In this document: positions 56,936 through 64,000 of the stretch, in pieces
Numbering within the stretch: the stretch's first letter is position 1
Layout of the letters: the number at the start of each line of letters is the position of its first letter
Assembly (NCBI GenBank): GCA_029298735.1
Contig: JANSLP010000050.1
Location: forward strand, 90,918 to 154,917
From: Ophiostoma sp. CBS 140.51
Lineage: Eukaryota > Ascomycota > Sordariomycetes > Ophiostomatales > Ophiostomataceae
Direction of reading: 5' to 3'
DNA length: 64,000 bases
Notes under the pieces: generated by a model
What the model saw: only the letters and a program-made list of their open reading frames with translations
Told to the model about the DNA's origin: nothing
Database searches by the model: none
Program-made: the position numbers and the translations under genes

Positions 56936-57854
56936 TCACTTCTTGCCCACTTCGTTGAGGTGAGTAGGCCCGGTGAGAATTTTGTCCTGTGAAAGTATGT
57001 GTTAACAATCGGTTAAAGTCAAGTACATAAATGTGTTGGGGTGGACTAACTCTGACCGACTCGGGCAGAAGCATGCTTGCGTAGCAGGCATTGGATGCGT
57101 TGGTGCCACGGTACACATGTCCCTTTGCGCCGCCCAACACGTCACTAACGACATTTTGTGCGTACACCGGGGCGTCCATCTTGTTTGGGTGCGCTGTACC
57201 GGCGTACATGCTGTCAAGATATGGCTGCACGGGCTTGTAAAGTGAGTTGTCCGGTAGCGGGCGAACAGGAACGTTGGCTTGTATCTGCGTTCGGATGGTG
57301 CCGGTGATGATCGTAAGAATGCCGACACCCAACGGCTGGAGCTCCATGCGGAGAGTTTCACCAAGACTATGGACAGCAGCTTTGGTAGCGTTGTAGATGA
57401 CGCAGAAAGGAGGATGGACAAGTGCGTTGACCGATCCAACATTGACGACGGTGCCACCGGACTCCATGAGAAGAGGTGTGAACGCTTGGATCATCCGTAG
57501 CATGGACCAAAAGTTGACCTCGAAGATACGACGCGCTGCAGACTCGGGGTCATCGAGGTCCTCGTCCAGGGCTGGCATGTAGCCCGACTGGCCAGCGTTA
57601 TTGACGAGATAGTCTAGCCGGCCACCAGTGTCACGAGTGACTTGGGCGACAGCCGATGCAACGGACTCTTTGGACGTCACGTCCAGGTCGAGCACGTTGA
57701 CGTTGGGCAGTGCAGCGAGACCGTTCATCTTGGAGACATTACGGGCTGTGGCGAAGACAGTAAGGCCCTGTTTCTGGAACGCTTCGGCGAGGGCGTGGCC
57801 AATTCCGCCGGCACTGCAGCCAGTGATGAGAACGGTCTTTTTTGTGGAAGGCAT
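56936..57854 (-). CDS. Short-chain dehydrogenase/reductase, Ayr1-like
   Basis: It is a classical SDR, probably NADPH-dependent. It resembles Ayr1-type 1-acyldihydroxyacetone-phosphate reductases and related fungal oxidoreductases. Exons are 57854-57051 and 56986-56936, giving 284 residues. The cofactor motif TGCSAGGIG spans residues 11-19, in the Ayr1-style variant with an additional Gly. NNAG is at 85-88, the catalytic Ser near 141 (NVGSVNA), and Tyr154 and Lys158 in YNATK. The intron (64 nt, GTTAGT donor, CACAG acceptor) joins PESVR to DKILTGPTHLNEVGKK, giving the usual short tail. Retention would add about 57 unrelated codons. A TATA-like TATAAA lies about 90 nt upstream. Its substrate is unknown, and the specific enzyme name is inference. 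Confidence 0.88.
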
Positions 57855-57942
57855 TTTTGACGGTGATGGATGGACGGGAGACGATAGGAAGATGGAGGGA
57901 CGTGATCTCAGTGTGGAGAGTAAGAGAGCCTTTGCCCATGGC

Positions 57943-57948
57943 TTTATA
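57943..57948 (-). promoter_or_regulatory. TATA box of the SDR gene
   Basis: TATAAA is read on the minus strand about 90 nt upstream of the SDR ATG at 57854. Position and sequence fit a core promoter element. Confidence 0.45.
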
Positions 57949-58040
57949 CTCCTCGCAAGACATGATCTCTCCCTATCTCATCTCTGTCACCAGCAACGGA
58001 TGAGGCAGTCACTTTGTCGGATGTGAGATGTTGAAACGGC

Positions 58041-58054
58041 TTAGCGTGTTAGCC
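58041..58054. repeat. Recurring 14-mer, copy 1 (TTAGCGTGTTAGCC)
   Basis: This is the first of four related 14-mers upstream of the bZIP-like gene (others at 58143, 58260 and 58299). With the two flanking bases it reads GGCTTAGCGTGTTAGCC, with GGCT and AGCC as inverted ends. Confidence 0.6.
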
Positions 58055-58142
58055 TCCTCGAGTAGTAAAAATTCACTGGGTGTTTGTATCTCGACGTTGA
58101 TGTTGTACATGTCGGCCAGGAACTTAATAGACCTAATTAGGT

Positions 58143-58156
58143 TTAGCCTGTCAGCC
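58143..58156. repeat. Recurring 14-mer, copy 2 (TTAGCCTGTCAGCC)
   Basis: This is the second copy, differing from copy 1 at two positions. Confidence 0.6.
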
Positions 58157-58259
58157 GAGTCAAACATCAGAAATAATCTGCTTCTTTTCATCATCGGTGC
58201 TGTTGTGCTGATGTTGAAGTGGCCAATGTCGGACCTGAACGCTTACATCTGAATTAAGT

Positions 58260-58273
58260 TTAGCGTATCAGCA
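58260..58273. repeat. Recurring 14-mer, copy 3 (TTAGCGTATCAGCA)
   Basis: This is the third copy, differing from copy 1 at three positions. Confidence 0.6.
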
Positions 58274-58298
58274 GGTTGCAGCGAACGGCACCGGAGAA

Positions 58299-58312
58299 TT
58301 AGCGTATAAGCC
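58299..58312. repeat. Recurring 14-mer, copy 4 (TTAGCGTATAAGCC)
   Basis: This is the fourth copy, about 180 nt upstream of the candidate ATG at 58480 and 51 nt upstream of the alternative ATG at 58363. Confidence 0.6.
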
Positions 58313-58479
58313 GGTTACATAAGTGCAGTGATATCTCCGGACGTTCCAGATCTGACGTCGAAATGCCCCTGGAATCAACCAGCTTCGTTTATGACAAAGA
58401 GTCCCAACGAGTGCTTTCCATTTCTCTTTACTGCCGCCCTTTTTTACCAACTACATTAGACACGAAAAAGCACATCAAT

Positions 58480-59462
58480 ATGGGAGTAGGGACAATACTT
58501 TCTACGGAGACGAGAGTAGACAGGAGTCTGACGGAGGTAGGTCCACATTCGAGGACGTACATGATAAAGTACCATTTCAACCCATAGCTAACTGTGGACA
58601 GGCCTTGGACCACAGGGACGACTGGACAACCGTCTCAGACCCTGCTATGCGACGGAAGCTGCAGAACAGACTCAACCAGAGAGCACGGCGTCGGCGACAA
58701 GATCCGACCAAGTCGACACCGCTGCGATCGAAGCTGGCTGACGTCCACAATGGCCATCAAGTTGCTGATAAGCCAATATGGACGTTGACGACAACAAAAG
58801 TCCAGGCTGCACAGACAGCAACTCTCCACATTACGATCCACCACCGCCACCTTCCTGATCTGTGCTTTCCGCTCTCGGCCGACCACCTCATCCATCTCGT
58901 GCAGCTCAATGTCTACCGCGCTTTCTTGGCAAACATGCTTAGTCTCGGCCGAACGTCACTAGTTACCTGCACCACCGACCTCGATGAAGGAGACAGCCGC
59001 GTTCTGTCTACTTTGCCAAGACCTAAAGCTGTCCCCTCGTCCCTCCAACCAACACACCTCCAGCGGACAACACCCCACCCAGCTTGGATCGATCTATTCC
59101 CTTTACCCGCTCTGCGTGATGCCCTCATACATGCACATGGCTCATTTGATGACTGTTCTCTCTACGTTGACGTGCTTGGGTCCATTGGCAACAAGACAGC
59201 ACGATCAGATGGGTCATCGTTCACAAGTCAGTTACCAACGCCATCATCGCCCCGTTCAGGTATGGTAGTTTGGGGTGATCCATGGTGCATCGAGTCATGG
59301 GAGTTGGAAAAAGGGTTTGTACAGCACTGGAAATGGTTGCTGATGGCCGCAAATCAAAATGGCGGATGTGATGCGCTTTTTCAGGCAACAGACCGTTGGC
59401 GGCAGATACGTGGTGACGATCCAATGGACTGGTCAACAGTACGGCAACTGTCCGATGAGTAG
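58480..59462 (+). CDS. bZIP-like DUF3425 transcription factor
   Basis: It is probably a nuclear DNA-binding regulator. Exons are 58480-58536 and 58602-59462, giving about 305 residues. The basic region MRRKLQNRLNQRARRRR (about residues 35-51) follows the conserved lead-in DDWTTVSDPA. No leucine heptads follow it. The C-terminal part (HLVQLNVYRAFLANMLSL, WSWELEK-like WGDPWCIESWELEKGFVQHW, and FQATDRWRQIRGDDPMDW) is the DUF3425 signature common in mould bZIP-like factors. The intron is 65 nt (GTAGGT donor, GCTAAC branch, ACAG acceptor). An in-frame ATG at 58363 would add 39 residues, and I could not decide between the two starts. Its position in an oxidoreductase-rich island suggests local control of neighbours, which is only inference. 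Confidence 0.85.
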
Positions 59463-59784
59463 TGAAGAGCACAGTTAAGCCTGTATACCCTTGATGTTTT
59501 TAGAATGGATAATTAATGTTTACTATTTGGTACAACATGCAGCCGTAGCTAGTTAGCACCGAGTTCGTCGGCAAATGCCGTGGACCAAGTTTGACGCCGT
59601 GGTCCCACGCCCCCTTGGATAAGCCGTGGGGCGGGATGATGTGACGCAAGAACGTAGAAAGAACGCCAGTTGCCCATTCCCCTCCGCCTTCCGTGTCATT
59701 GCATATTAGTTCGTTGATAGGACATAACAAGCTCTTGTCTCCGTTTGCCATTGTGTTGCAGGAGGCATATATAGCTGACAAATA
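59463..59784. other. Intergenic spacer
   Basis: This spacer follows the bZIP-like gene. A TATATA element at 59769-59774 lies just before the aldo-keto reductase relic. No gene is seen. Confidence 0.45.
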
Positions 59785-59789
59785 ATGCC

Positions 59790-60290
59790 GTGCCCGCCGT
59801 TCAAACAGGAGCATACTCACCCTACCCACTCACTATCACCTATCACTATAGTTCACCACCACTTGCAAGCTTGTCTTCCGACTCCGAGAGCAACAAGAGG
59901 TCCCACCTCAGCTACTACCGCCAACGGGCACCCACGGCCTCTGTTCGTGTCTCCCCGCTATGCCTCGGCGCCACAACCTTTGGACAGTCTCATGCCGAGA
60001 GGTACGGCGAGATGACCAAGGAAACGGCCTTCAAGATCCTAGATACGTATTTTGACACCGGCGGCAACTTTATTGACACAGCCAACTCGTACCGCGGCGG
60101 CGAGTCCGAGTTGTGGTTCGGCGAGTGGATGCAGAAGTGCGGCAACCGCGACAGCATTGTCCTTGCTACAAAATTCACTACACTGGACGAGAACCACGCC
60201 AAGGGCCAGATTGCTTTCAACTTTGTTCTCCGTGGGAGATCAATGGCTGATGTTGCTCGACAAGGACATGCACATCACATGTTCATATAG
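59790..60290 (+). pseudogene. Truncated aldo-keto reductase (aryl-alcohol dehydrogenase type) relic
   Basis: The frame carries a clear aldo-keto reductase N-terminal third: VRVSPLCLGATTFGQ, then TFDTGGNFIDTANSYRGGESE-like sequence with the catalytic Asp and Tyr (FIDTANSY), then RDSIVLATKFTTLD. Homologues run to about 350-380 residues, with the catalytic Lys (ATKF) and the NADP-binding C-terminal half. Here similarity stops after GQIAFNF (near 60220) and unrelated residues lead to a stop at 60290. No in-frame ATG opens the frame before the domain: the frame begins at a GTG, and the nearby ATG at 59785 is in another frame. The barrel cannot close without the missing two-thirds, so this is almost certainly non-functional unless spliced to something unrecognised. 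Confidence 0.75.
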
Positions 60291-60538
60291 TCTGACCTCC
60301 GTGAGGTGCGATGAAGGACCCTTGATTCTTCAACCGCGCTCGTCAAAGGTGTTGTGCCGCGTGTTCAACTTGGCAATGACGATTGCTGCCGTGTCAGCTG
60401 GAAACGAATCGCGGCTTGTCACGCCTGGGCAACAAAATTTCAAACCACAAGAAGCTACTCTTAGAGATATAGAAGGTCCCGTACACCTGGCACCAAATCC
60501 TCACTCGACATCCGAGGACCTTCTTGACGAGGAAAGCG

Positions 60539-61267
60539 ATGGCCGAATCCGGGGGAACAGCATCAGCGGACAGCTGCCACGGTGGACAAAGTCGACGGCT
60601 TGAGAGTACAAATTTGTGGGTGTTCAGATCAAAGGAAAAAAGGCCAAAGACAGAGATGCGACACGCCGATCGACGGGATTGGCGGGACCATCTAGCAAGA
60701 CAACAGCGTGGCCATCACCGAAATGGCCAAGCACCATGGATATTGTGCTGGATGGAGGTCCCATGTGAAGTTGTTCCCAAGACCCCAATGGACCGCCTTA
60801 CTGATCTCATTGGACTGCTGCCCGCGCTGGTTGAAGACCTGCATGCCGTGCCGTCAGGACCGGTCATTTGTTTGGTTGACAAAGTCGTCTTGACGCCGGT
60901 GATGAAGCTGCGGTTCGATACGATGGTCGCTAAGTTGCAGAGTTGGCGTAATGAAATCGTGCCGGGACTCAGAATGGAGGAGCTGTTTCTGAGCCAGAGG
61001 ACAAGGGCGTCGAATAAGAGAAAGACGGACCCTGAAGCCGAAGGCTCCTCGTCAACTCGCCCGCAACTTCAAGCCTCGATCTCAACCTCAACGCCTCAGA
61101 AAATGTCGGTGGTCCTGAAGCACTTTCATATCCGTCTCGAGCTTATGGGCGACTTGGGCAACGGAGATTGGGTGAAAGTGGCGCACCGCAAACCAGCACG
61201 GTCGACCTTTCGCACCGGTGGCTCCAAGGGTCCGGATAAATGGCATACTGCAGCCGCGAAGGAGTAA
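60539..61267 (+). CDS. Unrecognised ORF, possible relic
   Basis: This is an open frame of 242 codons from ATG 60539. I do not recognise the family. The middle (PMDRLTDLIGLLPALVEDL, then a stretch ending KLQSWRNEIVPGL) faintly resembles the helical middle region of fungal Zn2Cys6 regulators, where a small-residue-poor LIGLLPxLVEDL block precedes a WRxE/WYxx block. No zinc cluster is seen. The C-terminal third is Ser/Thr/Arg-rich. It follows the broken aldo-keto reductase by 250 bp, so it may be part of the same rearranged segment. It could be a real small gene, an exon of a longer gene, or a decayed fragment. Confidence 0.35.
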   Translation: MAESGGTASADSCHGGQSRRLESTNLWVFRSKEKRPKTEMRHADRRDWRDHLARQQRGHHRNGQAPWILCWMEVPCEVVPKTPMDRLTDLIGLLPALVEDLHAVPSGPVICLVDKVVLTPVMKLRFDTMVAKLQSWRNEIVPGLRMEELFLSQRTRASNKRKTDPEAEGSSSTRPQLQASISTSTPQKMSVVLKHFHIRLELMGDLGNGDWVKVAHRKPARSTFRTGGSKGPDKWHTAAAKE

Positions 61268-61431
61268 GGGGACAATATGGCTTGCTGTACTTTGATATGC
61301 ATGCTCTTATTTTTACTGTTATGTATTATTCATTAACTAAACTCAAAGCTCGCCATGCTAACGTACAATCAGTGTCATTCTAATCTATTCATTGCGCAAT
61401 GTGTTGCAGCTTGGTAGTGTTCGGCGTGCTG

Positions 61432-61449
61432 TTTTTTTTTTTTTTTTTT
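61432..61449. repeat. 18-T homopolymer
   Basis: A perfect run of 18 T lies about 30 bp beyond the P450 stop codon, on its downstream side. Confidence 0.9.
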
Positions 61450-61478
61450 CGTCACATCCAGTTATTTTTAGACATTCT

Positions 61479-63095
61479 CTATGCCTTCACCTGAGGGATG
61501 GCCTTGATGGGCAGCTCGATGGGGTTACAGTTGAAGCGCTCGTGATAGCGCAAAACATAATCCGGGTCAGGCAGCTGCCAGTCAAAGGACAGAACGAGGG
61601 CAGCAATGCAGATGCTAAGCTCCATGTAGGCCAGATTACGGCCAATGCAGGCACGAGGGCCCATGCTGAAAGGTGCAACGTAGTCCTTGAGGTTCTGGCG
61701 CTCCTCGTCGGTAAAGTCCTTGTTGTCGGGCAGCCAGCGCTCTGGAATATAAGAGCAGGCATCGCGGAAGAGAGCCTCGTTGCGGTGCAGACTCCATGTC
61801 TGGCCAGACACGGTGACACCTGCAGGGATGTGCTCGCCGTCAATAGTGGTGGGCTCTGTGGTGAGACGTGGAGCACCAGTGCCAAGAGGAGCATGGAGGC
61901 GGAATGACTCGTCGAGGACAGCACGAAGGTAGGAGATATGTTGAAGAGTCTCATAATCGGCAATGGCAGTACCATCGGGAAGGCTATCCTTGAGAATCTG
62001 GCGCAGTTTCTCCTGTTTGTCACGGTTGCGGGCCAAAAAGTAGACAGTGTTGGTCAGTGCCGACTGGGTCGTGTCGTTGCCGGCGTTGAGCATGACGGCA
62101 CTCTCGGCGACGATCTCTTCCATCTGCATGGGGTCGGGGCGCTTCTCGGTTGCAGTGACGGGAAGGTGCGAGAACAGGTCAGGGACAGCGGGGGGCTTGG
62201 TGAGACGCTGGACGGCAAGGTAGCGGGCCATGCCAGTAAAGTTGTCACCACAGATGCTGCGAGGGATCCACCACAAGAGTTGGCGCTTGAAGACGCCGTA
62301 CCAAAACGGCGTGAGGTGACCTAGGAAGACACTCCACGCGGCGCCGGTGTGGAAAGTGTACATGGCATGAACGGAGTGAACGGTGCCATCAGCATCTTGT
62401 GTCATGCAGTCGTCGTCGCCGCGGTCAAGAAAGCCGTAGGTCTGAGACCAGAAGATGTTAGTGATGGCATCGTACGAGAACATGTTAAGCCATGGACGGA
62501 CATCAAAGACGCCATCGTGAGTCACAGAGAAGCGATCCTGCTTAGAAACACGGCCACCTTCCGACTTGACACGGATGGCCTTGACCAGCTTGTCGACAAT
62601 AGCCATGACGCGGGGCTCCATGGCAACGATCTGCTTGGCAGCAAAAACAAACGACAAATTCTTGCGCTTGCCACGGTGGACGGCACGATCGGTCACGTCA
62701 GCCATGTTGGGGTTGCCACCAGCCTGGTTGTCGTAAAAGGCGTCCTTGATGATGGAGGTACCATGGCCGTAGATATCACGAAAGGCACGGGGTGTCGAAA
62801 AGGAGACATGCTTGGGACCTAGCCGGACAACGGGGCCCAGCTGCTTGTGAACACGATCGACGGCGAGGTACTTGAGGCCGAAATAGTTGTGGTACATCTG
62901 CCAAAGCGGTGTGTAGGCAGCAATGCTGGGTGCTGGGTATTTGCGGAGGCCATCACGGTCGACGACGTAGGCGATGATGGGATAAACTAAGGCCGCGACG
63001 ATAAGTGCCGCGATGGCATATGGAATACCTATGAAGTTAGAGAGAGATCGCAAATGTGTTGAGGTGGCTGGTAGCATACTTGTTACAATCATCAT
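61479..63095 (-). CDS. Cytochrome P450 monooxygenase (benzoate-4-monooxygenase-like)
   Basis: It is a microsomal class II P450 that needs a P450 reductase. The likely exons are 63095-63080 and 63028-61479, giving 521 residues. The N-terminal helix IPYAIAALIVAALVYPIIAYV anchors it in the ER, followed by RKYPAPSIAAYTPLW. The I-helix oxygen site reads AGNDTT, the K-helix ESFRLH (ExxR), the PERW region FIPERW-like YIPERWLP, and the haem loop FSMGPRACIGR with Cys near residue 466. The 51-nt intron is in frame and stop-free, but it has a GTATGC donor, a CTCTAAC branch and an ATAG acceptor. Its removal puts the membrane helix at the very N terminus, as is usual. The longer frame to 63155 starts at TTG. 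Resemblance is to fungal benzoate-hydroxylase-type P450s; the substrate is unknown. Confidence 0.9.
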   Translation of the reverse strand: MMIVTSMLPATSTHLRSLSNFIGIPYAIAALIVAALVYPIIAYVVDRDGLRKYPAPSIAAYTPLWQMYHNYFGLKYLAVDRVHKQLGPVVRLGPKHVSFSTPRAFRDIYGHGTSIIKDAFYDNQAGGNPNMADVTDRAVHRGKRKNLSFVFAAKQIVAMEPRVMAIVDKLVKAIRVKSEGGRVSKQDRFSVTHDGVFDVRPWLNMFSYDAITNIFWSQTYGFLDRGDDDCMTQDADGTVHSVHAMYTFHTGAAWSVFLGHLTPFWYGVFKRQLLWWIPRSICGDNFTGMARYLAVQRLTKPPAVPDLFSHLPVTATEKRPDPMQMEEIVAESAVMLNAGNDTTQSALTNTVYFLARNRDKQEKLRQILKDSLPDGTAIADYETLQHISYLRAVLDESFRLHAPLGTGAPRLTTEPTTIDGEHIPAGVTVSGQTWSLHRNEALFRDACSYIPERWLPDNKDFTDEERQNLKDYVAPFSMGPRACIGRNLAYMELSICIAALVLSFDWQLPDPDYVLRYHERFNCNPIELPIKAIPQVKA

Positions 63096-64000
63096 GAGAT
63101 GTGATATGAAGTAGTGATGAAGAAGGGTGATCAAGGAGGTAGATGGGTAGCCCAAAGGCCAGTATTGGTTGTAAAGAAAATTAAAGACTATGTAATATAG
63201 GTTGCCTGCACTGCGTCTGCAAACAGAGACGGCCTTTCAGCCGAAAATATATGATTTAAGCGTGGTTCAACAGGGTGCCAGATGTGTGGTATGGTAAAAT
63301 TGATGTATGAAAAGCCTCAAAGAAAGGCTCAACTATGGCTACAAGAAACCTTTATCTGCCCAGACGAAGAGATATACGGAGAGGGAAATAGAGGTAATCA
63401 GAGTGTATCAACCCCGCTGGCGGCGGGACTTCTGGGAGAATCTCGGCTCGACGGTCTATTGGTGCGCTCCTGCTGTTTGTGTATGGCGAACTCCGCCAGT
63501 GTGATCGGTCTCGCCAGTATGGGATAGTCTCGTGGTCATTCTCGCCCTCGTCAATGTCGGGCATCTGAGTGCGGCGAAGATTGCCCATCCCCATCCACAA
63601 TGTCGGGTTCAGCTGAGGGTCAAATAACGGACCTAGAAATGTATCATCAAAGCTACGAGTTTCTATCCTGCGAGGAATTACAGAACCAAAATTTACCGGG
63701 ATTTCATTTGCATTTCTTTTTGTGATCTCAACCCATGTGGCACATGGGTGGGTTTGCCTCCTTCGTGCCCGATCATCGTTGTTGTCAAAGAGAACGGCGA
63801 ACATCATCGGCGGGGGCGAGTCTAGACCATCCCGATGGAGACATGTGCGAGGGATGCGGTCTCGTCGCCAATGTCAGGAGGAGGGTTGATGATCGCTTGT
63901 TGCCGGGGCGAGCTCGGCGGGAGCGCCATAGCTGTGGTGTGTGTGCGATTGTGTGTGTCTGGAGGCTACGAGGTGCTCAGTATGCAGCCTCCCTCTTTGG
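63096..64000. other. Right-edge region, P450 upstream and possible gene fragment
   Basis: The part up to about 63.3 kb is the likely P450 promoter. A minus-strand open frame lies at 63352-63807 (separate entry). Beyond it, to the window edge, only a short minus-strand frame is seen near 63.93-63.82 kb, starting ATGGCGCTCCCG and ending at a stop. Confidence 0.4.
63352..63807 (-). CDS. Hypothetical protein fragment
   Basis: This is an open frame of 151 codons from ATG 63807 with protein-like composition. It includes FAVLFDNNDDRARRR, ATWVEITKRNANEIPVNFG and DDTFLGPLFDPQLNPTLWMG. The reading frame stays open about 75 bases upstream (through codons reading LDSPPP) before a TGA. It could therefore be the 3' part of a gene whose upstream exon lies to the right, with a TCTAG acceptor-like site near 63829. 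I do not recognise a family, and random opening is possible. Confidence 0.25.
   Translation of the reverse strand: MMFAVLFDNNDDRARRRQTHPCATWVEITKRNANEIPVNFGSVIPRRIETRSFDDTFLGPLFDPQLNPTLWMGMGNLRRTQMPDIDEGENDHETIPYWRDRSHWRSSPYTNSRSAPIDRRAEILPEVPPPAGLIHSDYLYFPLRISLRLGR

Larger units (their letters stand above)
57855..58479. other. Intergenic region between SDR and bZIP-like gene
   Basis: This divergent spacer holds the SDR promoter on the left and, between 58041 and 58312, four copies of a 14-nt motif (separate entries). No other gene is seen. Confidence 0.5.

Overview
The window is nuclear DNA of a filamentous ascomycete (Pezizomycotina). The evidence is gene content and structure. Genes carry one to four short GT-AG introns of about 50-80 nt with CTAAC-type branch points, codon use is GC-rich, and the proteins are typical of moulds, including a class VI-type chitin synthase, a Sel1-repeat Chs4/Skt5 protein and a DUF3425 bZIP-like factor. 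A Sordariomycete is my best guess, from protein resemblance only. No bacterial features, CRISPR arrays, rRNA, confident tRNA or intact transposons were seen.

Left and middle (0.7-46.4 kb) is a conserved housekeeping block: VPS52 (GARP tethering complex, +), a Gyp8/TBC1D20-type Rab GAP (-), an Mms1_N/CPSF-A-like beta-propeller protein (+), eIF5B (+), the Hsp110 chaperone SSE1 (-), a class VI-type chitin synthase (-), the NMD factor UPF2/NMD2 (-), a Chs4/Skt5-type chitin synthase regulator ending in a CaaX box (-), and proteasome lid subunit RPN12 (+). Three functions recur: membrane traffic (VPS52, TBC GAP), translation, folding and turnover (eIF5B, SSE1, UPF2, RPN12), and cell-wall chitin (synthase plus activator, about 9 kb apart on the same strand).

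Several of these genes sit behind very long gene-free stretches: 6.2 kb before the Mms1-like gene, 3.8 kb before the chitin synthase and 3.6 kb before CHS4. Parts of these are pyrimidine-rich on the sense strand, as expected of long 5' leaders. A further 7.9 kb stretch (46.4-54.3 kb) has no recognisable gene.

Right end (54.3-63.1 kb) is an accessory, detoxification-like island of single-copy metabolic genes: an omega-type glutathione S-transferase (-), a GFA/CENP-V-fold zinc protein (+), an Ayr1-like short-chain dehydrogenase (-), a DUF3425 bZIP-like regulator (+), a truncated aldo-keto reductase relic fused to unrelated sequence, an unrecognised ORF, and a microsomal cytochrome P450 (-). A 14-nt motif occurs four times just upstream of the regulator. 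No classic secondary-metabolite backbone enzyme (PKS, NRPS, terpene synthase) is present.

Exon boundaries below were deduced by reading splice signals and checking that spliced lengths stay in frame. No transcript data were available.
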